This document shows positions 18,303 through 27,914 of a stretch of DNA of 64,000 nucleotides, one piece after another. Source of the stretch: Marinobacter psychrophilus (GTDB lineage Bacteria > Pseudomonadota > Gammaproteobacteria > Pseudomonadales > Oleiphilaceae); assembly GCF_001043175.1 (NCBI RefSeq), contig NZ_CP011494.1, forward strand, positions 1,054,001-1,118,000. The letters run 5' to 3'. Made by a program: the position numbers and the translations under genes. The notes under the pieces are model-generated. The model was not told the origin of the DNA and searched no databases. It saw only the letters and a program-made list of their open reading frames with translations. Each line of letters starts with the position of its first letter. Within the stretch, counting starts at the first letter, position 1.

Positions 18303-19052
18303 ATGTTTTTTTCTATGCCTGTTATTTCCCGCTTTATTGCCGTTGCTCTGTTCAGTGGCTTACTGTTGCCAGCATTTGTTGCTGCAGCGGATATTGAAGA
18401 ACGTATTACCCAGCGCCTGCAAACCGCCGTACCGGGCCTGCAGATAGAAAGCATGGCGCCGGCAAATGCGCCGGGCATATACGAGGTGCGCACCAACAGC
18501 GGTCAGATTGTGTACGCCACCGAAGATGCGGAATATCTGTTTATTGGCGACCTGGTCAAACTTGAAAGCGCCGGCTACGTTAACCTCACCGAACAGGCAC
18601 GTACCAGCCAGCGCCGGCAAACTATTAACGAGCAAGCCAAAAATGGTGGCTTGATCCAGTTCGCCGCCAAAGGTGAACAAAAAGCAGTGATTGACGTGTT
18701 TACCGACATCGATTGCGGTTATTGCCGCAAATTACACGGCGAAATGGATGAACTTAACAAACTGGGCATTACCGTGAATTACTTCGGTTTTCCCCGTTCC
18801 GGTCCGGGTACTGAATCCTTCCGCAAGTACGTGTCCGTGTGGTGCGCAAAAGATCCGCAAGCGGCTATGAACAAGGCCAAAAGCGGCGGCGCCGTCCCGT
18901 CCGCTAACTGCGCCAACCCGGTGGCTGAGCAATACAACCTGGGCCGACTGGTCGGCGTAACCGGTACCCCCGCTATCGTATTGGAAGATGGAACATTAAT
19001 GCCGGGCTACGTGCCTGCCAAAACTCTGGCGCGCAGTTTGGGTATTCTTTAA
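18303..19052 (+). CDS. dsbC: Thiol:disulfide interchange protein DsbC
   Basis: A 249-residue periplasmic disulfide isomerase that corrects wrong disulfide bonds. It starts with a signal peptide (hydrophobic core PVISRFIAVALFSGLLLP, cleavage near FVAAADI), then an N-terminal dimerisation domain (to about residue 95) and a thioredoxin-like domain with the active site CGYC in DIDCGYCRKLHGEM and the cis-proline loop VTGTPAIVLEDG. A second cysteine pair (VWCAKDP and SANCANP) matches the structural disulfide of DsbC. The ATG at 18303 starts the signal peptide; an ATG four codons later is possible. The xerD-dsbC-hom-thrC order is as in Pseudomonas. Confidence 0.94.
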   Translation: MFFSMPVISRFIAVALFSGLLLPAFVAAADIEERITQRLQTAVPGLQIESMAPANAPGIYEVRTNSGQIVYATEDAEYLFIGDLVKLESAGYVNLTEQARTSQRRQTINEQAKNGGLIQFAAKGEQKAVIDVFTDIDCGYCRKLHGEMDELNKLGITVNYFGFPRSGPGTESFRKYVSVWCAKDPQAAMNKAKSGGAVPSANCANPVAEQYNLGRLVGVTGTPAIVLEDGTLMPGYVPAKTLARSLGIL

Positions 19053-19165
19053 CTAATGTGCATTCTTTAGGGAATCAGCTGCCGCCAGGTCTTATTCCCC
19101 AAGCTGTGAGTGGGTATACTGTTTGGCCTTAATCATAAGCAGTCATCGTCATCAGAGGTAAAAGA

Positions 19166-20467
19166 GTGAAACAGGTCAGTGTCGGAATTTGCGGACTAGG
19201 AACCGTGGGCAGCGGAACCTTCAAGGTACTCACTCGCAACGCGGCGATCATTGCCGGCAGGTCAGGGTGCAACATCCAGATTACCCGCATCGCCAGCCGA
19301 ACCCCCCGCACAGACATCGACCTGGGCGGGGTTCCCTTCAGCACTGATGTCTATGACGTGGTGAACGATCCTGCCATTGATATCGTGGTGGAAGTGATTG
19401 GCGGCTACGATGCCGCCAAAGAACTGGTGCTGACCGCGATCAAAAACGGCAAGCACGTAGTTACCGCCAACAAAGCATTGATAGCTGAGCACGGTACCGA
19501 AATTTTCGCTGCAGCTGAAAAAGCCGGCGTAATCGTGGCCTATGAGGCCGGCGTGGCCGGTGGTATTCCGGTTATCAAAGCCATTCGTGAAGGCCTGGCG
19601 GGCAACCGCATTGACTGGATTGCCGGCATTATGAATGGCACCGGTAACTTCATTCTGACCGAAATGCGCGCGGGTCGTGAATTCGCCGGCGTGTTGGAAG
19701 AGGCCAAGGCTTTGGGTTACGCCGAAGCCGACCCCACCTTTGACGTGGAAGGCATAGATGCGGCCCACAAGCTCACCATTCTGGCTTCGGCCGGTTTTGG
19801 TGTGCCGCTGCAGTTCAACAAAGCCTACACCGAAGGTATCTCCAAAATTACCCCTTACGACATCGCCCACGCCGAACAGCTGGGTTATCGCATCAAGCAT
19901 CTGGGCATTGCCCGCCGCCGCGAAGAAGGCATAGAGCTGCGGGTTCACCCCACGCTGGTGCCCCAAGACCACTTGATTGCGCGGGTAGACGGCGTGCTCA
20001 ACGCCATTTTGGTAGACGGCGATGCCGTAGGCCAAACCATGTACTACGGCCCTGGTGCCGGCGACGAAGCCACCGGTTCCGCCGTGGTTGCTGACATTAT
20101 CGACGTTGCCCGCATCGTTGCGAGTGGCAGCAGCTTGCGCGTACCCTTCCTGGGCTTCGCACCGGAAGCGATGGAAAATCTGCCGGTACTGGAAATGGAA
20201 GACGTACAGTCGGCGTATTACCTGCGTATCTCCGCATTTGATCGCCCAGGTGTGCTGGCCGAAATCGCCACTATTTTGAGCGACAGCGGCATCAACATCG
20301 AATCCATCATGCAAAAAGAATTCGAAGTGAAAGACGGCCGCATCCCGGTCATTATCCTGACTCACACAGTGCAGGAACGGCAGATGAACGGTGCCATTGC
20401 AGAATTGGAAAACCTGCCAGACATAGACGGCAAGGTTGTTCGTATTCGCGCTGAAAACTTTAACTAA
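19166..20467 (+). CDS. hom: Homoserine dehydrogenase
   Basis: A 433-residue enzyme that reduces aspartate semialdehyde to homoserine with NAD(P)H, the branch point to threonine and methionine. The dinucleotide fold has GLGTVGSG (residues 10-17); the substrate site has GTGNFILTEM and EADPTFDVEGIDAAHKL. A C-terminal ACT domain (about 345-420; YYLRISAFDRPGVLAEIA) suggests feedback control by an amino acid, probably threonine. There is no fused aspartokinase, unlike E. coli ThrA. The GTG at 19166 follows AGAGG. The thrC gene starts 12 bases downstream, so the two form a threonine operon. Confidence 0.97.
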   Translation: MKQVSVGICGLGTVGSGTFKVLTRNAAIIAGRSGCNIQITRIASRTPRTDIDLGGVPFSTDVYDVVNDPAIDIVVEVIGGYDAAKELVLTAIKNGKHVVTANKALIAEHGTEIFAAAEKAGVIVAYEAGVAGGIPVIKAIREGLAGNRIDWIAGIMNGTGNFILTEMRAGREFAGVLEEAKALGYAEADPTFDVEGIDAAHKLTILASAGFGVPLQFNKAYTEGISKITPYDIAHAEQLGYRIKHLGIARRREEGIELRVHPTLVPQDHLIARVDGVLNAILVDGDAVGQTMYYGPGAGDEATGSAVVADIIDVARIVASGSSLRVPFLGFAPEAMENLPVLEMEDVQSAYYLRISAFDRPGVLAEIATILSDSGINIESIMQKEFEVKDGRIPVIILTHTVQERQMNGAIAELENLPDIDGKVVRIRAENFN

Positions 20468-20479
20468 TAGGGTGTCCAC

Positions 20480-21880
20480 GTGAGATACATCAGCACGCGG
20501 GGTGACTCGCCCGCACTGGATTTTGAAGATGTTCTGCTGACCGGCCTGGCGCCAGACGGCGGTTTGTACGTGCCTGAAAGCCTGCCCCAGTTCAATCTGG
20601 AAGAAATCCGCAGCTGGCGTGGCCTAAGCTACAGCGAACTGGCGTTTAAGGTGATGTACCCGTTTGTCGAAGGCGCCATTCCCGCCGACGATTTCCGCAC
20701 CATGCTGGATGACACCTACGGCGCGTTCGCTCACAAGGCCATTGCCCCGCTGGTTCAGATCGACAGCAACGAATGGGTGTTGGAGCTGTTTCACGGGCCG
20801 ACCCTGGCGTTTAAAGACTTTGCACTGCAACTGCTGGGCCGCCTGCTGGATTACGTGCTGGAACGGCGTAAGCAGCACGTGGTGATTATGGGCGCTACCT
20901 CTGGTGATACCGGTTCGGCCGCCATCGAAGGCTGCCGCCGCTGCGAACACGTGGATATCTTTATTCTGCACCCCTACCAGCGCGTGTCCGAAGTACAGCG
21001 TCGGCAGATGACGACGGTGCAAGGTGATAATATTTACAACATTGCCGTGCGTGGTAATTTTGATGACTGCCAACGTATGGTGAAAGCCAGCTTTGGCGAC
21101 CAGTCGTTTCTGGGTGGAAAAACCCAGCTGGCGGCGGTGAATTCCATCAACTGGGCCCGCATCATGGCCCAGATTGTGTATTATTTTCATGCTTCTCTGG
21201 CCCTCGGTGGGCCAGATCGCAGCATGGCGTTCTCGGTGCCCACCGGCAACTTTGGCGATATCTTTGCCGGTTACCTGGCGCGGAAAATGGGCCTACCCAT
21301 TTCCCAGCTGGTGATTGCTACCAACCGTAACGACATACTGCATCGCTTTATGAGCGGCAACAAATACGAGCAGCAACATTTGGAGGCTACCCTTTCGCCA
21401 AGCATGGATATTATGGTGTCCAGCAACTTCGAGCGCCTGCTGTTTGATCTGCACGGCCGCGACGGTCACGCCGTGAAAACACTGCTGGAAGACGCCGCCA
21501 AAGGCCCGGTCAGCATCGACGACTTCCGTTGGAAGCAGGCCCGCAGTCTTTTTGACAGCAGTGCGATAGACGACAAAGACACCTGCGACACCATCCGCGA
21601 CGTGTTCCAGCAGAACGCATATCTGTTAGACCCGCACACCGCCATTGGCGTGCGTGCCGCCCGCAACTGCCGCCGCGATGCCAGCATTCCGATGATTACC
21701 CTGGGCACCGCCCACCCGGCTAAATTTCCCGATGCGATAGCCGCATCTGGCGTGAGCGCTAAGCCCGAACTGCCGGCGCACATGGTCGATCTGTTCGAGC
21801 GCGAAGAGAAATACACCGTGCTGGACAACAACATCGCCGACGTTCAGGGCTTTATTGCCAAACATTGGAAAAACACCTGA
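20480..21880 (+). CDS. thrC: Threonine synthase
   Basis: A 466-residue PLP enzyme that turns O-phosphohomoserine into threonine. The PLP lysine is K112 in GPTLAFKDFALQLL; ATSGDTGSAAIEG is the phosphate-binding loop and VPTGNFGDIFAGY is also conserved. Length and the N-terminal MRYISTRGD fit the longer (class I) threonine synthases of proteobacteria. It starts with GTG 12 bases after hom and ends 5 bases before recJ, so hom-thrC-recJ are likely on one transcript. Confidence 0.97.
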   Translation: MRYISTRGDSPALDFEDVLLTGLAPDGGLYVPESLPQFNLEEIRSWRGLSYSELAFKVMYPFVEGAIPADDFRTMLDDTYGAFAHKAIAPLVQIDSNEWVLELFHGPTLAFKDFALQLLGRLLDYVLERRKQHVVIMGATSGDTGSAAIEGCRRCEHVDIFILHPYQRVSEVQRRQMTTVQGDNIYNIAVRGNFDDCQRMVKASFGDQSFLGGKTQLAAVNSINWARIMAQIVYYFHASLALGGPDRSMAFSVPTGNFGDIFAGYLARKMGLPISQLVIATNRNDILHRFMSGNKYEQQHLEATLSPSMDIMVSSNFERLLFDLHGRDGHAVKTLLEDAAKGPVSIDDFRWKQARSLFDSSAIDDKDTCDTIRDVFQQNAYLLDPHTAIGVRAARNCRRDASIPMITLGTAHPAKFPDAIAASGVSAKPELPAHMVDLFEREEKYTVLDNNIADVQGFIAKHWKNT

Positions 21881-21885
21881 GCGGC

Positions 21886-23616
21886 ATGACTCCCAAAAAG
21901 ATCCTGCGTCGGCCCCAGCCAGCCAATGTGCCCGGCTGGGGGCACGATTTGCCGCCCATATTACGCCGCCTGTACGCTGCCCGCGGTGTTACCTCCGACG
22001 ACCAACTCAGCTACACGCTGCGCCACCTGGCTTCGCCGCTGAAAATGCGCGGTATGGATCGTGCCGTGGAATTGCTCGCCGACGCCATTGAAAAACAGCA
22101 GCGGGTGCTGATACTTGGGGATTTTGACGCCGACGGCGCCACCAGCACCGCCGTCGCTCTATTGGGCCTGGGCATGCTGGGCTTAAAGCACGTTGATTTT
22201 AAAGTGCCTAGCCGGTTTTCGGACGGCTACGGGTTAACCCCCGGCATTATTTATCGCTTGCAAGAAGACGGCCCGCTGCCAGATTTGATTGTAACGGTGG
22301 ATAACGGCATAGCCGCCGTGGAAGGCGTTCGCGCCGCCCGCGAACTCGGCATGCTGGTGGTGGTCACCGATCACCACCTGGCGGGCGACGAACTGCCCCA
22401 GGCCGACGCCATTGTGAATCCCAACCAGCCTGGTTGTGAGTTCATCAGCAAAAACGCCGCCGGCGTAGGCGTGATGTTCTACGTGCTAACTGCCCTGCGC
22501 AAACACTTGCGCGAACAGGGCCGGTTGCCAGATCCCGAACCCAATCTGGGTACATTGCTGGACTTGGTAGCCTTGGGAACCGTGGCCGACGTCGTGCCGC
22601 TGGACCACAACAACCGCATATTTGTAGAACAGGGCCTGCGCCGCATACGCCAGGGCGAAACCCGCCCCGGTATACTGGCGTTGCTGGAAGTAGCAGGCCG
22701 TGACCATACCGCTATCAGCAGCAGCGATTTAGGCTTCGTAGTGGGCCCGCGCCTGAACGCCGCCGGCCGCCTGGACGACATGAGTGTGGGTATCGCCTGC
22801 CTGCTGTCGTCAAGCCCAGACGAAGCCCGCCGTTTGGCACAAGAGTTGGATACCTTTAACCGCGAACGCCGCACCATCGAAAAAGACATGAAAATCCAGG
22901 CCCAGGATTTGCTGGCGTCTATGTCGCTGGATTTGGAAGGCTTGCCCTGGGGCCTGGCGCTGTTCGACCCGGACTGGCACCAAGGCGTCATCGGCATACT
23001 GGCCGCCCGCATCCGTGAACAAACCAATCGCCCCACTGTTGCGTTCGCCTCAGATGAAAACGGCGAAGATATAAAAGGCTCCGCCCGCTCCATACCCGGC
23101 CTGCACATTCGCGATGCCTTGGCCGTAGTGGACGCCCGTCACCCAGGCCTGCTGAAGAAATACGGCGGCCACGCCATGGCCGCGGGCATGACTCTGGCCG
23201 CGGGCGATCTGGAAGCTTTTTCCAGCGCCTTCGACAAAGCCGTTCGCGACAAACTAACAGCAGGCGACCTGGAAGCCGCCATTACCACCGACGGCTCCCT
23301 AAGCGCCAGCGAACTAAACCTGGATACCGCCGCCCTGCTAAAACGCGCCGGCCCCTGGGGGCAGCACTTCCCCGAACCGCTATTTGATGGCGAATTCAGC
23401 GTCGTCAGCCAGCGCATCGTGGGTCAGAACCATCTAAAGCTGGTTCTGCAGCCTACCGAAGGTGGCAACATCATCGACGGCATAGCCTTCAACACTGGTT
23501 CCGAAGTGCCAGACTATACCCGCACGGGTGTGAGGGTAGTGTACAAACCAGACGCCAATACCTTCCGCGGCAGAACCAACTTGCAGCTGATGATCGATTA
23601 TCTTGAGCCGTGCTGA
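21886..23616 (+). CDS. recJ: Single-stranded-DNA-specific 5'-3' exonuclease RecJ
   Basis: A 576-residue DHH-family nuclease used in RecFOR recombination, mismatch repair and base-excision repair. Metal-binding motifs: DFDADGATSTA, VTVDNGIAA, VVVTDHHLAGDELP (the DHH box), and in the DHHA1 domain GPRLNAAGRLDDM and KYGGHAMAAGMTL. A C-terminal OB-like domain (about 470-575) completes the protein at normal length. The ATG at 21886 is 5 bases after the thrC stop; an upstream in-frame ATG would overlap thrC. Its 3' end is followed by a pair of palindromic repeats and then the oppositely directed flagellin gene. Confidence 0.96.
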   Translation: MTPKKILRRPQPANVPGWGHDLPPILRRLYAARGVTSDDQLSYTLRHLASPLKMRGMDRAVELLADAIEKQQRVLILGDFDADGATSTAVALLGLGMLGLKHVDFKVPSRFSDGYGLTPGIIYRLQEDGPLPDLIVTVDNGIAAVEGVRAARELGMLVVVTDHHLAGDELPQADAIVNPNQPGCEFISKNAAGVGVMFYVLTALRKHLREQGRLPDPEPNLGTLLDLVALGTVADVVPLDHNNRIFVEQGLRRIRQGETRPGILALLEVAGRDHTAISSSDLGFVVGPRLNAAGRLDDMSVGIACLLSSSPDEARRLAQELDTFNRERRTIEKDMKIQAQDLLASMSLDLEGLPWGLALFDPDWHQGVIGILAARIREQTNRPTVAFASDENGEDIKGSARSIPGLHIRDALAVVDARHPGLLKKYGGHAMAAGMTLAAGDLEAFSSAFDKAVRDKLTAGDLEAAITTDGSLSASELNLDTAALLKRAGPWGQHFPEPLFDGEFSVVSQRIVGQNHLKLVLQPTEGGNIIDGIAFNTGSEVPDYTRTGVRVVYKPDANTFRGRTNLQLMIDYLEPC

Positions 23617-23639
23617 CCCGAAGGAAGGGGATAAAAAAA

Positions 23640-23664
23640 GGGGACAGATTTGAAATCTGTCCCC
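23640..23664. repeat. REP-like palindrome, copy 1 of the recJ-fliC pair
   Basis: GGGGACAGATTTGAAATCTGTCCCC is a perfect 12-bp stem around a single base, immediately after an A run (23633-23639). It lies between converging genes and may also act as a transcript end or 3' stabiliser. Confidence 0.88.
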
Positions 23665-23697
23665 GCTCTGATCGCTCAATTCTGCGTACCCCCCCAC

Positions 23698-23720
23698 GGG
23701 ACAGATTTCAAATCTGTCCC
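23698..23720. repeat. REP-like palindrome, copy 2 of the recJ-fliC pair
   Basis: GGGACAGATTTCAAATCTGTCCC, the same element as the copy 34 bases to the left, with the central base swapped (C instead of G), which is what an inverted copy would give. The two copies thus sit head to head. Confidence 0.88.
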
Positions 23721-23749
23721 GGCTTTACCTTTCCGTCTGCTTTGGGCGT

Positions 23750-25600
23750 TTAACCCTGCAGCAACTGAAGAACCTGCTGCGGCCGCGCATTAGCCTGGGC
23801 CAGAACCGACAGACCTGCTGACTGAAGTACCTGGGTGCGGGCCAGTTCCGCTGTTTCTGCTGCAAAATCCGCGTCGCGGATCCGGCTGTTAGCGGCTGAC
23901 AGGTTCTCGGAGGTGGTACTCAGGTTGGCAATAGTGGACTCGAAGCGGTTCTGAAGGGCGCCCAGTTCGGCCCGGAAGCCGTTGATCTTGTCGAAGGCGT
24001 AATCGATAGCAACCAGGGTCTCTTCGGCGCCAGCTGCGGTGTCGATTGCCAGATCGTTCACGGAGACGGTGTTGTTTGCGGGTGTCGCATTCAGGACCTC
24101 GTTGATACGGGGTGTTATGCCATCCACGTCGAGAAGATTGGGGCTTGTAATCGAGACATCGTAGCTTTCACCAAACTGGGCGGAAAAAATAATACTTTCA
24201 TTGGCAGCGTTCAGGTTGGCGCGAATGCCGGTCTCTACGGTCAGTGAGTTGATTTTCGCGACGATATCATTGAGTGACCGTGCCTCAATCTGAAACGCTG
24301 TTCCATCAACATCGACGTCAAACGTGACGCTGTTGCCGTTTTCAAAGCTTTCGGCGAGTGTCAGCTCTTCAGCGGCTGCCAGAGTGGTCACTGAACTGCC
24401 GACCGAGGCATCGGCTGTGCCGCCATCGCTGGCCGTGATACTGGCAAGATCGTAAGTAATGCTGGAATCGCTTTCGATCTGAATGAGAGTACCGTTATCT
24501 GCGGCGCCCAGATCCGTGCCCGCAGTGAAACCAGCGGCAGTTAATCCGGTCTGCACTGCAGCAGTAAGATCAGCTACCGTATTTCCCGCACCTGCGGCCA
24601 ATGAGAAGCTTACGGTAGTTGTGGTGGCCGAATCATCAGTAACATCGAAGGACCCGGTTACTCCGGAGGCCAGGTCCAGAGCGCTTGGATCAAAGAGTGT
24701 GGCTGTAGACGTTGAACCTGAACCGTCAGCGGTGCTGACGTCCGATCCTGCAGCCGTGACTTGCGTCCCTGATGCATCCGAAATATCAATCGTTGCAGCA
24801 ACTCCAGAGATGCCTGCATTCTTGAAAACAACAGAGTTGCCATCGTCAGAGACTTCGGCCGTCACGTCTGGCAAGTTGCCGTTCGAGGCAATTTCGCCGT
24901 TGATGGCTATCGCCAGCGCGCCGGCATCAGCGTAGGTCGCTGCAGCGACGTCAATGGTTTCGCCGCCAATAGTGGAGCTGACAGTGATGTTGCCAGAGAA
25001 ATCAAGACCAGATACATCCAGCGATGTTTCGCCTGCATCCCCTGCACCCAGCGAAGACGAGGATAACCCAGCGGTCTGGGAGACAGTGGCCCCGATCTGG
25101 CTACCGCGGGCATCCAGCCCACTCACTCCAATGGTCTCGCCAGCATTGGCGCCAACCTGAAATGTTTGTGCGCCAAAGGTGCCATCGAGTATTTTGAGCC
25201 CGTTAAACGAGGTTTGGCCAGCAATGCGGTTAATCTCCGCAATTCGCTGTTGCACTTCCTGGTTCAGGGCCTGACGGTCTGACGTACTGTTAGTTGCGTT
25301 CGATGACTGGACTGACAACTCACGGATACGCTGCAGGTTGTTGGTTACTTCGTCCAGAGCACCTTCGGCCGTTTGCGCCAGGGAAATACCATCGTTGGCA
25401 TTGCGCTGAGCCATGTTCAGGCCGGTAATCTGAGCCTGAAAACGGGTAGATATGGCGAGGCCCGCCGCGTCATCTTTGGCTGAGTTGATGCGTAGGCCGG
25501 AAGACAGCCGCTCCAGGGCAACGTTGCTGTCGCTCTGGGAGGTGTTCAAATTCCGCTGTGCGTTCAACGATGCGATGTTGGTATTAATGACTTGAGGCAT
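23750..25600 (-). CDS. fliC: Flagellin (copy 1)
   Basis: A 616-residue filament protein exported by the flagellar type III system and assembled outside the cell. The N-terminal D0/D1 part ([38 protein letters not shown]) and the C-terminal part (ending [14 protein letters not shown]) are standard. The middle is Ser/Thr/Asp/Gly-rich; residues 182-408 are identical to those of the second flagellin, also at DNA level as far as I can compare. The frame is open 23 codons upstream, but the ATG at 25600 gives the normal flagellin start. It diverges from copy 2 with a 396-base gap. Expression is likely sigma-54 or sigma-28 dependent; a GG-N10-GC sigma-54-like site lies about 100 bases upstream. Confidence 0.96.
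   Translation of the reverse strand: MPQVINTNIASLNAQRNLNTSQSDSNVALERLSSGLRINSAKDDAAGLAISTRFQAQITGLNMAQRNANDGISLAQTAEGALDEVTNNLQRIRELSVQSSNATNSTSDRQALNQEVQQRIAEINRIAGQTSFNGLKILDGTFGAQTFQVGANAGETIGVSGLDARGSQIGATVSQTAGLSSSSLGAGDAGETSLDVSGLDFSGNITVSSTIGGETIDVAAATYADAGALAIAINGEIASNGNLPDVTAEVSDDGNSVVFKNAGISGVAATIDISDASGTQVTAAGSDVSTADGSGSTSTATLFDPSALDLASGVTGSFDVTDDSATTTTVSFSLAAGAGNTVADLTAAVQTGLTAAGFTAGTDLGAADNGTLIQIESDSSITYDLASITASDGGTADASVGSSVTTLAAAEELTLAESFENGNSVTFDVDVDGTAFQIEARSLNDIVAKINSLTVETGIRANLNAANESIIFSAQFGESYDVSITSPNLLDVDGITPRINEVLNATPANNTVSVNDLAIDTAAGAEETLVAIDYAFDKINGFRAELGALQNRFESTIANLSTTSENLSAANSRIRDADFAAETAELARTQVLQSAGLSVLAQANARPQQVLQLLQG
24377..25057. repeat. Left arm of a 681-bp inverted repeat shared by the two flagellin genes
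   Basis: The reverse complement of this segment reads the same as 26540-27220. I compared most of it base by base and saw no mismatch; the antisense frames also translate alike. Outside the arm the two genes diverge at once. It codes for residues 182-408 of the flagellin. Confidence 0.93.
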
Positions 25601-25701
25601 TGTATGTCTCCCTGCTCTTGTGAAAGGCCGGAACAGGGTGAAACAAAAAAAAGAACCCCTGGCCAGCAAAATTCAGATAATTGCCGTTTGGTCTTAACTA
25701 A

Positions 25702-25717
25702 TGCGAAAGCCATGCCA
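25702..25717 (-). promoter_or_regulatory. Candidate sigma-54 promoter of flagellin copy 1
   Basis: Read on the minus strand, TGGCATGGCTTTCGCA has the GG and GC pairs 12 bases apart, as in TGGCAC-N5-TTGCA. It is about 100 bases upstream of the start codon. Two mismatches in the -12 half keep it tentative. Confidence 0.4.
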
Positions 25718-25793
25718 GAACGTGATTGCGGTTACCAGAGAGCTGTTTTTTAAGGGAAAGTGACAGAGGCGAGAGTTGTTACCCCGATTGTTG

Positions 25794-25809
25794 TGGCGAA
25801 ATTTTGGCA
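25794..25809 (+). promoter_or_regulatory. Candidate sigma-54 promoter of flagellin copy 2
   Basis: TGGCGAAATTTTGGCA has GG and GC at the 12-base spacing of sigma-54 sites. It would give a leader of about 175 bases, and the -12 half (TGGC for TTGC) is imperfect, so it competes with the sigma-28-like site further down. Confidence 0.3.
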
Positions 25810-25859
25810 AGAAGGCAGGCAGTGCCTTGCCGCTTTTTTGAGCAAGTTACATTCTTTTA

Positions 25860-25885
25860 CAAAGTTTTTAGAAATCTGCCTAAAG
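25860..25885 (+). promoter_or_regulatory. Candidate sigma-28 (FliA) promoter of flagellin copy 2
   Basis: CAAAGTTT, a 10-base spacer and GCCTAAAG resemble the FliA consensus (TAAAGTTT, about 11 bases, GCCGATAA). It lies about 110 bases upstream of the ATG at 25997. Spacer one base short; read by eye. Confidence 0.4.
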
Positions 25886-25996
25886 GAACCGAGGGATGCG
25901 CCGTTAAGTGAAATAACAGGGCGGCGCTCCAAACCAAAAAAAGAACGCTAGTCCTCTTTCACGCAATAACGACTACACAGTCGTAGGAGATTCACC

Positions 25997-27844
25997 ATGG
26001 CTCTCGGAATCAACACCAACGTCGCATCACTCAACGCCCAGAATCAGCTGAGCAAATCCCAAGGCATGAACGACCAGGCTCTGCAGCGTCTTTCTTCCGG
26101 CCTGCGCATTAACTCCGCTAAAGATGACGCGGCTGGTCTGGCGATCTCCACTCGTTTTCAATCCCAGATTTCTGGTTTGAACGTAGCAACCCGAAACGCG
26201 AACGACGGTATTTCTCTGGCGCAAACCGCTGAAGGCGCTCTGGACGAAATCACCAACAACCTGCAGCGTATTCGTGAGCTGTCGGTTCAGTCGGCCAACG
26301 CAACCAACAGTGATTCAGACCGCGATGCGCTGAACAACGAAGTGGATCAGCGTATTCAGGAAGTTAACCGCATTGCCAGCCAAACGTCTTTTAACGGCCT
26401 AAAAGTCCTTGATGGTACTTTCGGCACGCAGGCTTTTCAGGTGGGCGCTAACGCCGGTGAAACCATTTCAATTGATGGCCTGAACTCCAAGGGCAGTGAG
26501 TTGGGAGCCACAATTTCTCAGACCGCCGGGCTGTCCACATCTTCGCTGGGTGCAGGGGATGCAGGCGAAACATCGCTGGATGTATCTGGTCTTGATTTCT
26601 CTGGCAACATCACTGTCAGCTCCACTATTGGCGGCGAAACCATTGACGTCGCTGCAGCGACCTACGCTGATGCCGGCGCGCTGGCGATAGCCATCAACGG
26701 CGAAATTGCCTCGAACGGCAACTTGCCAGACGTGACGGCCGAAGTCTCTGACGATGGCAACTCTGTTGTTTTCAAGAATGCAGGCATCTCTGGAGTTGCT
26801 GCAACGATTGATATTTCGGATGCATCAGGGACGCAAGTCACGGCTGCAGGATCGGACGTCAGCACCGCTGACGGTTCAGGTTCAACGTCTACAGCCACAC
26901 TCTTTGATCCAAGCGCTCTGGACCTGGCCTCCGGAGTAACCGGGTCCTTCGATGTTACTGATGATTCGGCCACCACAACTACCGTAAGCTTCTCATTGGC
27001 CGCAGGTGCGGGAAATACGGTAGCTGATCTTACTGCTGCAGTGCAGACCGGATTAACTGCCGCTGGTTTCACTGCGGGCACGGATCTGGGCGCCGCAGAT
27101 AACGGTACTCTCATTCAGATCGAAAGCGATTCCAGCATTACTTACGATCTTGCCAGTATCACGGCCAGCGATGGCGGCACAGCCGATGCCTCGGTCGGCA
27201 GTTCAGTGACCACTCTGGCACCGGCTTTGGACCAAACCGTTGCCTCAAAATTTGAAGCAGGCGAGACCATTTCGTTCAGCCTCGATGTTGCGGGCACAGC
27301 TATCGAAGTAACTGACGCAAGTAATCTGCAGGATGTCGTTGCGCAGATTAACGGTGAAACGAAGAATACCGGTGTTTCAGGCTTTCTGAGCGCTGCCGGT
27401 GATGAGATTGTCTTTGCATCAGCAAAGGGTGAGAACTTTACGGCTTCTATTACTACTGATATAGACAATGATGCGACAACTGTTGAGGTTAACCAAAGCA
27501 TCGATTCCTCCACCGACGTCAATGCGAACGTGTCGTTAAACAGCCTCGATATCAGTACTCGTGAAGGTTCTGACCAAGCGCTGGTGGCGATTGATTTTGC
27601 AATTGACCAAGTCAACCAGTTCCGTTCTGACCTGGGTGCGGTGCAAAACCGCTTTGAGTCCACCATCGCCAATTTGAGCACTTCAGTGGAAAACCTGTCA
27701 GCGGCCAACAGCCGTATTGTAGACGCTGATTTCGCCTCTGAAACTGCAGCTCTTGCCAAGTCTCAGGTACTGCAGCAGGCCGGTATCTCGGTTCTTGCTC
27801 AGGCTAACGCCCGTCCCCAGCAGGTTCTGTCGCTGCTTCAGTAA
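25997..27844 (+). CDS. fliC: Flagellin (copy 2)
   Basis: A 615-residue flagellin. Conserved ends: [39 protein letters not shown] and the C-terminal [20 protein letters not shown] ending QQVLSLLQ. Residues 182-408 are the same as in copy 1. The segments on either side (residues 1-181 and 409-615) are clearly related to copy 1 but differ in sequence and in codon choice. It is followed by a short hairpin and then flaG, fliD and fliS in the same direction, so this copy heads the filament gene cluster. Which copy dominates the filament cannot be read from the DNA. Confidence 0.96.
   Translation: MALGINTNVASLNAQNQLSKSQGMNDQALQRLSSGLRINSAKDDAAGLAISTRFQSQISGLNVATRNANDGISLAQTAEGALDEITNNLQRIRELSVQSANATNSDSDRDALNNEVDQRIQEVNRIASQTSFNGLKVLDGTFGTQAFQVGANAGETISIDGLNSKGSELGATISQTAGLSTSSLGAGDAGETSLDVSGLDFSGNITVSSTIGGETIDVAAATYADAGALAIAINGEIASNGNLPDVTAEVSDDGNSVVFKNAGISGVAATIDISDASGTQVTAAGSDVSTADGSGSTSTATLFDPSALDLASGVTGSFDVTDDSATTTTVSFSLAAGAGNTVADLTAAVQTGLTAAGFTAGTDLGAADNGTLIQIESDSSITYDLASITASDGGTADASVGSSVTTLAPALDQTVASKFEAGETISFSLDVAGTAIEVTDASNLQDVVAQINGETKNTGVSGFLSAAGDEIVFASAKGENFTASITTDIDNDATTVEVNQSIDSSTDVNANVSLNSLDISTREGSDQALVAIDFAIDQVNQFRSDLGAVQNRFESTIANLSTSVENLSAANSRIVDADFASETAALAKSQVLQQAGISVLAQANARPQQVLSLLQ
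26540..27220. repeat. Right arm of the 681-bp inverted repeat shared by the two flagellin genes
   Basis: Mirror of 24377-25057, with 1482 bases between the arms. That spacer holds the N-terminal coding parts and promoters of both flagellin genes. Confidence 0.93.
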
Positions 27845-27862
27845 GCGACTAACGGATAAAGG

Positions 27863-27885
27863 CCGGAGCCCTACGGCTCCGGTTT
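27863..27885 (+). terminator. Hairpin after flagellin copy 2
   Basis: CCGGAGCC-CTAC-GGCTCCGG followed by TTT. The U run is short, so it may be a partial terminator that lowers flaG-fliD transcription relative to flagellin. Confidence 0.65.
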
Positions 27886-27914
27886 GACGCCGTTTCAGTA
27901 CAGTGAGGTAGGCT

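Larger units (their letters stand above)
25601..25996. promoter_or_regulatory. Divergent flagellin promoter region
   Basis: A 396-base gap between the two flagellin start codons, richer in A and T than the genes. No gene is apparent. It carries the candidate promoters listed separately for each direction. The fliC copy 2 start has a clear GTAGGAG ribosome-binding site near 25983-25989. Confidence 0.65.

Noticed and set aside
19262..20479. A 405-codon open frame opposite hom
   Set aside because: Same reason: the real gene on the other strand has all the expected motifs of homoserine dehydrogenase.
23633..23725. Pair of palindromes taken as insertion-sequence ends
   Set aside because: Only 34 bases lie between them, there is no transposase and no target duplication; they fit a REP-like pair better.
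24483..24935. A 150-codon antisense frame that occurs twice, also at 26662-27114
   Set aside because: It appears conserved only because it lies in the identical 681-bp arms of the two flagellin genes.
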